NCBI GenBank assembly: GCA_025449115.1
Contig: JAHLKC010000091.1
Location: forward strand, 105,237-169,236
DNA from: Chytridium lagenaria
Taxonomy: Eukaryota > Chytridiomycota > Chytridiomycetes > Chytridiales > Chytridiaceae
Length of the DNA stretch: 64,000 nucleotides
Reading direction: 5' to 3'
Below the pieces are notes generated by a model. It did not search any database. It had not been told where the DNA came from and saw only the letters and a program-made list of their open reading frames with translations. Below are positions 1-12,055 of the stretch, piece by piece (position 1 is the stretch's first letter; every line of letters starts with the position of its first letter). Both the position numbers and the translations under genes were made by a program.

Positions 1-36
1 GAACATCAGCACATACAAAGCTGTCATTCATCCCAC

Positions 37-435
37 CTTTTCTTGAGCTACATGAAACGCCTGCTCGTCACCGAAGTCGTCATACTCTTCCTCCTCATCA
101 AAGTTCTGGGCTTGCAAAGGCTTCAAATTCTGTCGCCGACTAGCACCTAAAAGCCCACCAGTTTCCGAGGCGTAGTCATTCTGAGCAATCGAAGTAGAGT
201 TTTCATCGCCAGGGCTCCAAATTTCTTCACTCGAAACATTGTCGATGGCGACGGGGTAGAATTGTTGGGACATAGAGGCTGAGCTTGCCGGTGGTAAAGG
301 GTTTGGAGAGAGTGCGCGGCGGAGGGAGTCAGAGAAAATGCTTCCCACTTTGAAGGGAGTCGGTTGATTTGCTGGAGAGAAGGATTCGGGATCTGCGGAT
401 GCTGCCCGTTGAGCTCGATGGTTGCGTCGTCCCAT
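37..435 (-). CDS. N-terminal exon of an unrecognised gene, continues off the left edge
   Basis: An open exon of about 133 codons starts at the first ATG in frame (433-435) and ends at a plausible donor (AAAAG|GTGGGA near 36). The rest of the gene lies outside the window. The protein start is polar and probably disordered: Ser/Pro-rich first half, then an acidic stretch EEEEYDDFGDEQAF. No transmembrane segment, signal peptide or known motif is visible. The acidic, Tyr-containing pre-domain resembles N-terminal tails of membrane-traffic proteins, but that is only a resemblance. Function unknown. Confidence 0.5.
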
Positions 436-902
436 CAAAAACCTCAAGCAAACATTGTTTTAGTGGTTTTATTTATTTTTTTTTGGCCCTCAATTTTTCG
501 GTAGAACAATGGGAAATGGCCCATGTTTTATGTGCCTCCACATCAATCCCAAGTTCAGCGGCAAGTTGTGAAAGAGATATTTTGTCTCCGCGTTGACAAG
601 AAGGGAAGCGCTACCGCAAATTTGGGACGTGAAAACACTCTCAGAACCTTAACAGAGGTCAGAGCTTTGCGTGAAGTTTAATCAACACGCACCGTAAAGA
701 CTTTATCAGTTGGCCTCGCATCATAAATTTGTTCTGGAGGGATATGCCGGCATGAGCTTTCATTCGTTCAAAAGGCCTGAAAGTCCGACACTTTATTGTT
801 ATTTCTTCACGACTTGTAGAACAAAGTTTTGTCTGAATACCTCAACCAGTGAATGTCACACCGATGGTTAAGACATTGTTGCCCATTGCCATTTATTTAT
901 TT
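436..902. other. Intergenic, 5' side of the left-edge gene and 3' side of ILK
   Basis: No coding signal beyond short chance frames. It should hold the promoter of the left-edge gene and the 3' UTR of ILK, both on the minus strand. No clear TATA box or other site was recognised. Confidence 0.4.
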
Positions 903-2886
903 TCAAGATGCAAATGTTTGCAGACTGGATATGATTTGGGCGAGGGGTGGTCTGTATTTAGGGTCGCGATTCCAGCACGATCTCATCGTCTGTGCCTGTT
1001 TTCAAATTTTATATTAAACGGTTGCTCAAAGAATAAGGAAACAAAAATTAGTTCGTGACTTCTTTCTCACCAGCTCGTCCGGAACGTATTCAGGCATCGT
1101 TGGAGTTAATTCTGTATCCAACAGCTGTGCATAAAAAAAAAGGGATAAGAAGTTATCATAAGTGCATATTCATCTAACCTTCTTCACAAATTCCTCCACT
1201 TCCATCTGCGGAAACGGATCTTCACGGCACACAATCTCAAACAACACCATCCCGAGCGCGTATATATCCAGAGCCAGGTAATCAGCGGACGTTAATTCTC
1301 GTTTGATGAAAATCTCTGGAGCCACGCATTCAGGTTCAAAAGTGAACTTTTCTTCCTTTTTGTTGAACCACGCGGATATGTAGTTGAACGTATGACTTGT
1401 GAAGCCGTATTCTGAAAGTTTGACAGAGTAATTTTCGTCCAGCTAGTCGTGGTTTTAAGAAAATAAGCCGCATTTAAGACTCACAAGAATGTTGCGGGTT
1501 TTAAGATTTAGATGATACAGGGGAGGAATTCGTGTATGTAGAAATAAGAGACCTTTTTTTAGGAGAATTTTAGTAACATGCTTCAATTTTATAACTAAAA
1601 CTCTGTACGTACCTGAACATACGTCTAGAGCCAATCTCATAGCTTCCGCAACATCCATCAAGACTGTTGGATCTCTCAAAAAGTCGTAAAGGTTGCCATT
1701 GCTCATAAAATCAGTGATGATGGATATGTTTGGAGCTACGCTGCATATCCCCAATAGAGGTAGCACATTGATATGCAAATGTTTTCTAACATGATCAATA
1801 TTGTTATCTCATTGAATCATTCCCACTTTATAATAGCTGCCTCTTGCTTAAATAGCAAAACTTGTTCGTTGGTAAACGCCTGCCACGTTGCACGTTTCAC
1901 GACAACTTGTTTAAAGTTCCATGATCCCATCATAACTTCGGCACGGAGAGAGTAGAAGGCAGGTTTCATCACCGTCATAGCTTTAAACGGAATTTCAAGA
2001 TCCTGCTCCACTGAAAACGATAAGCATATTGGTGCAACAGGGTTCTTACAGGCATGAAGAAACCGTAGCTTGGCCATATCATCGGAATCTTTGGTTTCTC
2101 GAACCTTTGCGTGAATAGCGAGAACGCTAACTCCATGTTTTATAGAAATATCTACGAAAAATTAGAGCGTTCTTTAAATTTGCTACAACAAAACCTTCGA
2201 GCTCTCCCTTGAACAACATGGCTTTATCCAACGGAACCTTCCCATACTTGTTCTTTACGTTTAACAAAGCCCCATTCTCAACCAACAATGAAGCGAGGTC
2301 TTTTCTCCTCCAAAAGCACGCATAATGCAATGCAGTGTTGCCGTGATCGTTTGCCAAATTCACTAAAAACTTGGTCAATATTCACCAGTGGCGGACAAAT
2401 AAGTTATACCATCTGCTTTTGAAGCAATAAGCTGTATTTGAAGTCAGTTCCACTTTAAATAAATATTTCATACCTTCTTGGCAATATTATGCACCCTGCT
2501 TGAGTAGCAACAATCAATGGTGTATCCCCTGTGCAATTCCTCAAATTGGTGTCCGCGCCATGGGATAATGCCCATTCAACTACACTTTCCGAGCCTTATG
2601 GAAGCAGTATTAGTATGATTATCAACTGATAGAATTCATACCCTTTTTGCATGCAATATGAAGCAGAGAGTTGTTGCGTACATCCCTAAGCACTCGACGG
2701 GTTAGCATCACCTCACCCAGTTGCACACCTTAAGTTCTCCTCAAACCCATGCTTAAAAGCCTTCTCCACATCCAAAGCATTTCTCTTCAACTCCACCGCA
2801 TGATACTCATAGAGCGCTTTTAACCCCTCCACATTATTCTCTCTCACAAGCTCAAAAAGATCCTCTTGACTCTGCGACTGTTTCAT
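903..2886 (-). CDS. ILK: Integrin-linked-kinase-type protein: ankyrin repeats plus pseudokinase
   Basis: A multi-exon gene. The N-terminal half has four ankyrin repeats, including HGNTALHYACFW and LVENGALLNVKNKYGKVPLD, which line up with animal ILK repeat for repeat. The C-terminal half is a kinase fold with a beta-3 lysine (QVVVKR), INVLPLLGICS, FLHTRIPPLYHLNLKTRN, CVAPEIF and a final NRDPKYRPPLAQI. The catalytic-loop HRD aspartate is Asn (HLN) and the DFG position reads EYG, so phosphotransfer is unlikely, as in animal ILK. In animals ILK is a scaffold with PINCH and parvin linking integrins to actin. Introns are 39-60 nt; the start is ATG 2884-2886 and the stop 903-905. One base is missing near 2498 in a G run within ankyrin repeat 3: the repeat is only continuous if it is restored. 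Length is about 470 residues, close to the 452 of human ILK. Family assignment is firm; partner proteins are not in the window. Confidence 0.85.
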
Positions 2887-3038
2887 CAAATACACAAATT
2901 GTCAAATGGTTCAAAGCTTGTCAGGATCGCGAGGTGGAAACAAGCAGGCTTGACAGTCCAGCCACGCCTGGTCAGAACCAGGCGTATGATGCAGTGGGTC
3001 TCATCAACCGTACGTCACATTCTCATGGGACATCGACA
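2887..3038. promoter_or_regulatory. Short divergent promoter region with a 9-bp hairpin
   Basis: About 150 bp separate the ILK start (-) from the first in-frame ATG of the CLAMP-like gene (+), so both promoters must lie here or overlap the genes. Positions 2964-2972 (ACGCCTGGT) and 2977-2985 (ACCAGGCGT) form a perfect inverted repeat around a 4-nt loop, a possible operator or a chance hairpin. The downstream frame is also open upstream of 3039 but has no ATG there. Confidence 0.4.
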
Positions 3039-4814
3039 ATGTCAGTTGTGAGTCCTCCAAAAACGGCATGGACCGTTCCACCAAAACCTGTATATGCAAA
3101 ACGGTTGACGGAGGCGCAGGAAGAGGAGCACAGGCAGCTTGTAAGGAGAGAGGAAAAGCTCTTTGAAGGATTTTGCGTGTCAAGAGGGGATAGTATGGGG
3201 TTGGCGAAGGCTATTGAGTCAGGATCTATTGCGAGTGGATTGTAAGAGGTTAGTTTAGCTGCATGGGAATCTAACACCTTGAAAGAGATATCATCAGAGC
3301 AAGTCTCAAGTTGATGAAGCCGAAGGAAAGTCCTTCACATATTCTTAAACAGATGCAACCGGCTCCGTTGGAAAGGGCTCGATATGATCCTAGCCTGGAA
3401 GATCGCATTGAGCGAGATACTGCTCTGGCAGACCTATTATACTCATTTGTGTCGGAAGCCCATCGAATAGGACTTTGTGAGCTGTATCTGTCTTTTTGGC
3501 TGACTGTTGTCAAGACCACGCATGATACGTTTCTTGGTAATACTCATCACTTGGATCCCCTATGCTAATCCTTTTAGCTCATGTCCGCAGAGCAAATCCA
3601 TCAAGCGCAAGTGCTTATGAATGCAAAGACGTGTTTGAGAAAGTATATTCTCAGACGTCAAGAGTTCTCACCGATAAGTTGAACGAATTTCCGTCATCAC
3701 GGTTTGAGAAGCAAAAGGAATATGCAATTAAGTCTATGACTGACTTTTTCGCAACAACGTGCGTTTCTTCCATATTAGTGATTTAACAGAAGTACAAGAT
3801 ATATACGGCATATCAAGTTGATAACCCACATGTTCTTGAAGCCACGAAACCTTCAAGTCGTGAAGATTCATAAAGATATCCACACTCATTTCCCAGTAAA
3901 TCCCTTGTCGACAGGTATTTCAGCTGATAAGTGGGATGAATATGTTGCGGCTGAAAACGAGAAAGCAAGGCGACAGAAGGAAGCGGAGCTGGTACGATCA
4001 TAAGTTATGTACATTGTTGAAATCATGTTACAGGAAGCAATCGAAGCCAAGAAAAGGGAAGAGGAGGAAAGATTCAGGAAAGAGCAAGAGGCGGCCGCGG
4101 CAGCAGCAGATCCATATAAGAGGGTAGATGGTGAGCTTTATTAAATTATTAAAAGACTATGTTTGTCCTATACTTACATTCCAACTCTTTATTATAGGTT
4201 TAATAACTCTACGCGTCCCTCCAATCGAGCCGTACTCTGGTCCTGCACCCATCTTCCCAACTGTCGAACGTCTATTTCCAGCTACAGCTGATATTAGTGA
4301 GCTTGAAAGGTTTGTTTATGTTTAATCGTTCAGCTCACGCAACCATTTTAGCATGATTCCAGCTTTCGAAATCCCGTCCATTCAAGAGATTCAAGAACCT
4401 AACTATCCTAGGCAACTCAACAATTCCATATCATCCGAAACGAAGCCCCGTCCTCTCACACCTCATACCATTGGAACAGTCCTTTCCCAAACCACAACCC
4501 CATTCCTCGGCTCCATACAGACATACATTGAATCAAGTATTGACTACCAGATGAACGAAGCTCTTGCACGGATCAATAAGCTTGGTTCGGAACGTATCAC
4601 GGCAAGAATGAAAGAGAAGGAGGAGGAAGAACTTGCGGCACAGAGGGCGGCTGCGGAGAAGGCTCGACAAAATATGAGCGCTAAGGACAAAAAGGATAAA
4701 AAGGGGGCGGAGGAGAAAGGTGGGGCCAAGGGAGGTGAATCTGGAAAGAAATCTGCAGGGACAAAGAAGGCGACGCCGCCTCTGAGTGCTAAGAAGAGTG
4801 CGGGGAAGCGCTAA
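3039..4814 (+). CDS. Probable flagellar C1a-32/CLAMP-family coiled-coil protein
   Basis: Seven or so exons join cleanly into a protein of about 430 residues. The central part (LCELYLSFWLTVVKTTHDTF, later FEKQKEYAIKSMTDFF and YKIYTAYQVDNP) resembles the CLAMP domain of flagellar central-pair protein C1a-32. After it come a KW-EY helix, a charged coiled coil (KARRQKEAEL, KKREEEERFRKEQEA), a Pro-rich segment (VPPIEPYSGPAPIFP), a second helix with KEKEEEELAAQRAAAE, and a Lys-rich tail (DKKDKKGAEEKGG). No signal peptide or membrane segment is present. If the family is right it acts in the axoneme and implies a flagellated life stage. Introns: after 3240, near 3540-3577, 3762-3788, 3850-3898, 3992-4034, 4129-4198 and 4311-4351. 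The start at 3039 is the first ATG in frame. The gene model is well supported; the family name is from memory of the domain pattern. Confidence 0.6.
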
Positions 4815-5096
4815 AAATTAAGTACTTAAGAAATGAGCTTTGTGAATATATTAGTGTGATTATGCTTTCATGGAGTTTAACGAAGCTCTGAGAATACACA
4901 ATTGTTTCTGCGCGTCACGTTGTTATGTATTGGCAAAAGTTGATGAATTTACGTACGTGAGAAGTGAAATGCATGTCAGGAATTCGTGTACCACCTTGTG
5001 TGCCCCTATAGAGTCAAGCTCAAAATTTACTTTCGGCCTTTCTCTAGTTTCTTCCCGCAATTTGCTTAAACGAGGTTGAAGGTGAGCGGCCAGCAC

Positions 5097-5139
5097 TCCC
5101 CATCCAATCCATCCCATCCCATCCCATCAACATCCCATT
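5097..5139 (+). repeat. Short ATCCC/ATCCA direct repeat upstream of the P1 gene
   Basis: CCATCCAATCCATCCCATCC and following copies repeat a 5-bp motif about 50-90 bp before the P1 start codon. It could be a promoter element or simple-sequence slippage. Related GGAT/TCCA runs occur elsewhere in the window. Confidence 0.6.
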
Positions 5140-5188
5140 CTCGACGCTAACCCAACACAATCCTTCATTCACCTCTACATAGCATAAA

Positions 5189-5788
5189 ATGTCTCTTTCT
5201 ACCAACGAGGCCGCTCTTGTGTACGCCGCCCTCATCCTCCACGATGACGGTGTCGAGATCTCTGTGAGTTCGAAATGTCTTTGATACAGTTGGCAGCCAA
5301 TTCTTCGGATACCTTGGCTGGCACCTATCCCACACATGCTAGGGATATTGTGCGAGCTTGAGAGTGCCCTATTTTCTTTTAGACAAAAAGGAACAACTTG
5401 CTGACCGCGGAAACCTACCTTTATCTATATATGTTATTTAGGCCGACAAGCTCACCACCTTGATCGAGGCTGCTGGTATCGAGATCGAGGCCATCTGGCC
5501 TAACCTCTTCGCCAAGGCCCTCGCCGGAAAGGACATTGGTGCTTTCCTCTTCAACGTTGGCTCTGGACCCGCCGCTGGTGGTGCCGCCCCCGCTGCCGCT
5601 GGTGGTGCTGCTCCCGCTGAGGAGAAGAAGGCCGAGAAGAAGGAGGAGAAGAAGGAGGAGAAGGAGGTTAGTTTTCATATCCCGGATGAACCAATGTATC
5701 CGGTTATTACGTTGATCAGAGCTCATTCTCTTTTTTATTGGAATTTCAGGAGTCCGATGACGACATGGGCTTCGGTCTCTTCGATTAA
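5189..5788 (+). CDS. RPP1: 60S acidic ribosomal protein P1
   Basis: Three exons (5189-5263, 5442-5666, 5750-5788) give a protein of about 112 residues, the usual P1 length. The start [20 protein letters not shown], the helix [20 protein letters not shown], the Ala/Gly/Pro hinge, the Lys/Glu run and the terminal [12 protein letters not shown] are diagnostic. P1 pairs with P2 on P0 to form the ribosomal stalk that recruits elongation factors. All introns obey GT-AG and no frameshift is needed. Codons are strongly C-ending, as expected for a highly expressed gene. Confidence 0.97.
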
Positions 5789-6911
5789 GCGATTTGAGTA
5801 TGCATGTCCTCAGCATCTCCGTAATACACTTGCTCTCCAAAAAACTTCGTGTCTTTTTACTTTTGGTGTTTGTTTCCAGTGATCTGAAGGAAGGCCCGTC
5901 ATTAGTACTGCGGATGCTTTCGGGACCGTTAAGTCGTAATGGAATCTGACGGATATAGCTTCACTTTACATGTCCAGAGCAAAGGGAAACCACGACCCCT
6001 ACAGTCACCGTTCGGCAACTAGACTTAAACCCGCGAAGAATATCTCAAGGAAGTACCTGAACGAGCCAGTGTCGATAATAAGTCATTAATACGAGATTCC
6101 AACAAGAATCCAAGAAAACACGAATTCCACGAACTTTCATAAAACTCTTTTAAAATATGTGTATACATATGTAGAATATTCTTATTGACGGAAAGAACCA
6201 GTTACTCGCGGGATATTATGATGATTAAGGAAGGAACTTGCTGCTCGGGTACGTACAATGATAGTTAATTGCCGGTCAGAGGAAGCGAGAACTTAGGCTA
6301 GGCCGATATTTTTATACTCTCTTTTGTAACTAGTAACGATGAAGTTAATCGATCGGTTAATTGATCTGGTACTCACTGACTGCCCGAATGAGAACGAGAT
6401 GGTGGGTCTGCAGTTTTGGTTAAACGATTGTTATCAGTGACTTGACACGCGACATTTCATAACGTAATGATTGACTGTGGGGGTCCGGTACAAGGATGTC
6501 CTTAAAGAATATATTTCCACACTCCTTAGCGACACTCCTTAGCAAACATTAAACGCTTAATGCAGGTCCATTTTGTATGCACGATATTAACATTTTTTTA
6601 AAGCACACACAAGTGGGTCTGCCTATGGAAGCACAATAAAGTAACCCTCTCCAATAACCCAGTCCTTCATCATCACTTTCTTTCTACCCTACCTATACCA
6701 CTCTCTACAAAGCATTAACCTATACTGATGCGTTAACAGAGGCGGCGACGACGACGACCCCGTTACTGGCAAACCATGTCGTCGATAGTCCTAGTCAATG
6801 TTGCTTTTAAACTCATTAAAATAAAAGAATACAATAAAGTGACAGCAATGTCTTATGCGGAGCATGTAAACTAACAAATTTTGATTACACCAAACGAGAT
6901 GTCTCTCTCCT
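5789..6911. other. Gene-free stretch between P1 and acyltransferase A
   Basis: About 1.1 kb of AT-leaning sequence without conserved coding, tRNA or repeat signal. It holds the 3' UTRs of two converging genes. A short duplicated motif (ACACTCCTTAGC) lies near 6519-6540. Nothing else seen. Confidence 0.4.
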
Positions 6912-8487
6912 CTACACATCCCCAAAGATACGATGACACACACCTGTCAAAGTCTCATCCGGCGCCACAGACGAAATAGCTTCAATAGCTCGACACACAT
7001 AATCAAACACCATCGCTCCCTTCTCATCGTCAAACTTTGACATGAACGCATAATCCATCTGCTTAACACTCGACACAAAAAACACGCCTCCACTCGCTAT
7101 ATGAGGGACGCTGTTATAAAAGTGAAACCCTTCTAACTCGATCGCCCCAAGAGCTCCAGGGAGATGATGAACAGTGTTGTAAGGGTATTGGCCTAAGTTC
7201 GAGAGGTTCAAGTCGGTGAATATGGCTTTCGGGACATCTATTTCCGATTTCGTTGTTGTACTTGTGAATCGGTTGTGCATGTACACTATCTGTGCCATAC
7301 CCTCAAAGCTGAATAGCCCACTATCTACATAGAGAACAACTCAGAAAATGTTAGAAAAAATGAAGGCTCTCACCATTAAGCTTTTTCGCCTTCCTCGCAA
7401 AGTCCCAAAACTTCGTGTCTAAGGCAACACCCTCTTTGTATATTGAGTCCAATGAGTTCATGGTGACGTTAAAGCCAACAGTATCTTCGGAAAACGGCTC
7501 CTTTACCCTTTTCCTCATATTAAAATCGCTATCCAACTTCATCTTAAAAATCCCTTTGTCGAAGTGTAGAGTCGGCTGGCTTGCTTTCGCAAATCCCATA
7601 ACGATACAAGCTATCACAGCACCATGAAGCGTGACATGTTCTTGGCGACACCGCGATAAAGCTGCTGGGAGGTTGGCGGAGTCACCGTTGCGGAAAAAGG
7701 CGTTGCTGGGGTTGCGCGGAACAGGTATGGCAAAGTCCTTCTGGTCGTTACGGATGGGAAGAACGGGTTTGTAGGACGCGATGTCCGCTCGGAGACCGTA
7801 GGGAGCGATTGCGAGAATGATGGTATCCATGAGGTAGTTAAAGTAGGATGGGCGTATGAGTTGGTCAAAGAGGGAAGGCCTAACGGGAAGCTCTTCAGGG
7901 ATATCAGATGAGTTGGTAGAGCCGCTTATGATGCTTGTTATGTTCTTTAAAAGATCATTAAATACAATCAACCCGCTGAATCCATCGCTCATGTAATGGT
8001 CCGAAAACAGTATGAATCTCAATCGATCAGGTTTAGACTTCCAAATGATCACCACAAGCGAGTAAGGAGAATCGACAGTGCGATCGGTAGGAAGATTACA
8101 TCTTTCCTCCACCACCTTTCTGCAAGTCTCCAGAGCCGCATCCTCCCATTCTCCATCTTCATCAGCATGGATGATGGTCACCAGGGGCATAACATCCTCG
8201 TCAGTCATATCGGCCGCCCTAATGATGGCTGTAAATGGCTGATCCTTTCTCGATGACATCCTTGCTCTCATCCTGGGATGACGGTTGAAGACGTTCTTGA
8301 ATGCAGGGACGATGCAAGGAAGAATGGTTTGAGATGGTCCTGACACTCGAAAGACATGTGCGATACGCATGCAACCTGTCGACATTGCGGCGCAACGCTC
8401 AAATCCCTTGATCTCGATGGTTCTTGGTTCAGTTTTAGAGTCGACGTTCGCCTTACGGCCCCAGAGGTAGCTCAGAAACGACGCCAT
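6912..8487 (-). CDS. HxxxD-type acyltransferase (condensation/PapA-like superfamily), copy A
   Basis: Two exons, about 7351-8487 and 6912-7330, join through an intron near 7331-7371 (donor AATG|GTGAGA) into a protein of about 505 residues. The motif SDHYMSDGFSG carries the HxxxDG catalytic signature of CoA-dependent acyltransferases and NRPS condensation domains. VFNRHPRMRARM is the usual N-terminal core segment, and DFNMRKRVKEPF sits where these folds have their second conserved motif. It probably moves an acyl group from CoA to an alcohol or amine; the substrate cannot be read from sequence. There is no signal peptide. A paralogue lies at 36245. The start is ATG 8485-8487. No frame break is needed. 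Confidence 0.8.
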
Positions 8488-9085
8488 GACCGATAAATGA
8501 TGAATTCAGCGTGCACAAAAACTGCATCCAAAACAAAGTTATGCCTTAATGAATCTATAGAAAGATATGCATCTCCACTTCAACCGGCCTTTTGCTTTGA
8601 CCTTTACTTATTCATTCCAAAAGTGAGACCCAACGCATCATCTACGTGCATTTATCCGCATGCTAATCAAGCGCTCGTGTTTGATGTCGGTAGTGTATCG
8701 TTCTGCTCTGGTTGACTAAGTGTTCACTTCTGTTGCTATAATAATAATAGAATGGCTCCAAATCTTGATCGATGGATAAGTTGCTAACTTCCGCCGTGCT
8801 TATGTTTTGCAAGAGCCGTTGAATTGTAATTATGCGGCAGTCTATTGTATTTAGACGGCGCTTATTTTAATTGATTAATAGACCGGTGATCACATAAGCA
8901 ATGGCATTGCACAGCTTGTCCTTGTTGTACGTGTCGAAGTATGGGCTCAGAAACATACTCCAAGTATGTATTGGGTAGATATCGTCTACGCGATACATCG
9001 TACGGGTTACGAAATGCCAGACCGATCCCGTTGTGAGAATTACGGCACGCCTCGCCAGCTGTCTAATTGCGATCAATAAGCAGAC
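8488..9085. other. Divergent intergenic region
   Basis: About 600 bp between the starts of acyltransferase A (-) and the CoA-binding protein (+). It contains both promoters. No repeat or RNA gene was recognised. Confidence 0.4.
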
Positions 9086-9711
9086 ATGTTCAAATTTTTG
9101 CAGCTCTTCTCAAGACCTCAACTCTATTCTAACACTTCAATGGCGTCATCAGCATCCACCTTCTTTGCTCAAAAGCAATTTGCTGTCGTCGGCGCTAGCG
9201 CTGACCCTTCAAAGTTTGGAAACAAAGTATTGAGATGGTGAGTCCTCCTTTAATCCTGTTAATGCAGGCGCTTCAAAACATGCATTTGTCATAAAGTTGC
9301 TGACACTCCATGAAGGTACATTGATCAGAGGCTCGAGGTCGTTCCAGTTAACCCGGTAAATAAAACACCTGCTTGTCCTTGCGATCATCTTACTGCAACA
9401 TGCAAACATTCTAATGCGTTGACAAGAAATCTCCAGAGATTGAAAGCTTAAAGACCATCACCTCCCTCTCTGGCCTCGCCAACCCCACCCAAACCTCAGT
9501 TTCCGTCATCACACCTCCTGGAGTAACTCTCAACGTTCTCAAGGAAGCCCTTTCCCTCGGTGTTCCTGCAGTCTGGCTTCAGCCAGGCTGTGAAAGCGCT
9601 GAAGTTCGTGAACTCGTGGAGAAGGAGATTGGAAATAAGATGGTTGTGCTCCTCGGTGGACCCTGCATTTTAGTATTGGGAGAGGAGGCTCTTCGCACTG
9701 CCCGGCTTTGA
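9086..9711 (+). CDS. CoA-binding-fold protein (YccU/CoA_binding_2 type)
   Basis: Three exons encode about 160 residues. The Rossmann start FAVVGASADPSKFGNKVLRW, then LEVVPVNP, VSVITPPGVTLNVLKEAL, VPAVWLQPGCES and a C-terminal GGPCILV match the small stand-alone CoA-binding domain related to the alpha subunit of succinyl-CoA synthetase. The biochemical role in fungi is not established. Two starts are possible: 9086 adds MFKFLQLFSRPQLYSNTS, a likely mitochondrial presequence, while 9140 gives the bare domain; the longer form is chosen. Introns begin at 9238 (ATG|GTGAGT) and after AACCCG near 9357. No frame problem. Confidence 0.85.
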
Positions 9712-10375
9712 AATGCCTTTTGTTGCCTTTTGTTGCCTTTCTGTTGGGCCCGTCTCTTTTTTCCTAGTTCTATCAGCTTTAAGAGGTCCTTTTCTTTTTC
9801 GTTCGGGGTCTAGGGGACTGTATTTATGAAAATACGTAATAAGCAATGGTGGTGGCATCACTGCTCTTGCATATGAATAAATGGTCGTTAACGACAGGGG
9901 ACCCGCAAGACCTTGCTTTCCTTTAACATTGATACGTCCTCCGTCTTCCTCTTTTGGAAAAGCTGCCAGCAACACCGTTTTCTTCCCTTCTACATGCATC
10001 ATGCATCATATTCCATCAGGTCGCCGGAAACAAAACATCTTCGCGAGATCAAAATTTTGTTGCCAAAAAACGACGGTGAGTCAACCCTTGGCCCATCACC
10101 TCCCTAGCGCCTATCACCATCAATCTGTATATAGAATTGTCGACAGCGAAACAGAGTAAAGTGTATAGAATAAAGATCTGGATGCATTGGATGCGACGAG
10201 AAGTGGAATGGCCCTTGATGCCGCTGGAATGTTGGAGTTGGAGATGGTCTCACGGAGAGACAAAAGCCAGCTTATGCGTAAACCGCTCATCTCTCTCTCG
10301 AACAGCACCGTTCAATAGCCCTCTTTATTCGCTTCTAATGGTCGTTCTCGTTAGAAGAAGAAATAGATAAAAATT
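9712..10375. other. Intergenic, promoter side of the PP2C gene
   Basis: About 660 bp with no coding evidence. It holds the 3' end of the CoA-binding gene and the promoter of the PP2C gene. The repeat ATGCATCATGCATCAT lies near 9993. Confidence 0.35.
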
Positions 10376-12055
10376 ATGGGACAGACTCTTTCCGAGCCGA
10401 TCAAGGAGAAACACAGCAGCTCCGATAAGGACGATCGACTCTACTATGGCGCAAGTAGTATGCAGGGATGGCGTATTAGTAAGCACTTAACGTTTTTTTG
10501 TTCCTATTTTTGTTTTGGCTTCTTCTTTATGTTTCTTGGACGGATGATAGTGAGGTGGCACCTGATTAAGCCGCACCTTTTTTGGATGTTGCGTATACTA
10601 CGGATCTAATACTTGCGTATAACACATATTGAATCCTAGTATTTGTTCTTGCTATTACTTTACCATGGCTGGCATGCTTATATTTTATTTTCAGCCATGG
10701 AGGACGCACATACCACCCTCCTCGACGTTCTGTCCGATATGGATTCATCTGCCGCACAATTATCCTCGGAAGCAGCAGTAGATCCCAAAAAGCGGATGTC
10801 TTTTTTTGCGGTTTGTAAGTTGGCATTTCCATCAACTCCAATTCCCTTATTTAATTTAAACCCGTTTTCAGATGATGGGCATGGAGGTGCAAACGTAGCA
10901 GAGTACTCGGGCAAGGTACCTCTACCGGTCTTCTTTGAGAAACTGACGTTTTTTTTTGGGCAGTTTTTACATAAAAATATTGTGTTGGATAAGGCGTTCG
11001 AGACTGGGAACTACCGGGAGGCGATTAAGAATGGATTTCTAAGGACGGATGAGGAGTTGAGAAGAGGTGAGGCTCTGCCCGTCGATGATAGTACTCTAAA
11101 TGTTTTTATGCAGATCCTGATCAAACCGGTAGACCTGCGGGATGCACAGCCGTTACAACTCTTATTACGGATGATTGGAGGCTGTTTTGTGGGAATGCTG
11201 GGGACTCTAGGGCTGTTTTATCGAGAAATGGAAAGGCGGTCGCGCTTTCGTTTGATCATAAACCTATGAATGCTGGTACGCTTAGATTTGATCCTTTTTA
11301 AATGTTGTATTTCCTTCTCATGTGACTTTAGATGAGCTTAAGCGCATAAAGGAGGCTGGTGGGTTTGTCGAGTTTGGACGTGTAAATGGTACGTCATATT
11401 GAGCTATTTTATACTTTGTTGTTTATTCAGTTGCCTGAATAACCTATTAATTTCAGGCAATCTTGCACTGTCACGGGCTATCGGCGACTTTGAGTACAAG
11501 CAAAAACACGATTTCCCTGCCGAGAGACAAATCGTGACGGCTGACCCTGAGATTCATGAGCACCAGTTATCACCTGGCGAGGATGAATTCATTGTCGTCG
11601 CATGCGATGGTAATGTATTTTACCTTTCACTGCTCCTGGCTCAATAGTATTGTCGTGCTAACATTGCTCTTTTTGCAGGTATCTGGGATTGTATGACTAA
11701 CCAACGCGTTGTCGACTTTGTCCGTCGCAGTGTGGCGACCGGTCGCACCCTCTCCGAAACCGCCGAAGACCTTATGGAGCACTGCGTTGCCCAAGATCTT
11801 GATTTTCAAACTGTCGGTGCCGATAACATGACGGTTTTGATTGTTGCGTTGATTAACGGACGGAGCATTGAGGAGTGGAGTGAGGAGGTGCGGGAACGTG
11901 TTGGGGAGATTAGTAATGATATATTGGGAGGGTTGGAGGATGAGGTTGACGAGACTGTGGAAGAGCCATCCCCTACGGGGTTTTCATTGAAAAATGTGGA
12001 TGGGTTGAGTCCCTATAGGGCGGGGGCGGACAGGGAGCCCATATTAAGGCATTAA
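10376..12055 (+). CDS. PP2C-family Ser/Thr protein phosphatase
   Basis: Eight exons join in frame to about 370 residues. It begins [15 protein letters not shown], the myristoylation-type N-terminus (Gly2) of Ptc2/Ptc3 and PPM1-type enzymes. Metal and catalytic motifs are all present: [47 protein letters not shown] and [10 protein letters not shown]. These enzymes are Mg/Mn-dependent phosphatases that switch off stress MAPK and checkpoint signalling; the exact target cannot be told. The C-terminal tail ([15 protein letters not shown] onward) is acidic and probably regulatory. Introns are 48-165 nt. The last exon shows the shift from C-ending to G/T-ending codons seen in many genes here. No frameshift. 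Confidence 0.95.

Noticed and set aside
1455..1778. An active protein kinase
   Set aside because: The catalytic Asp of HRD is Asn and DFG reads EYG, so only a pseudokinase is supported.
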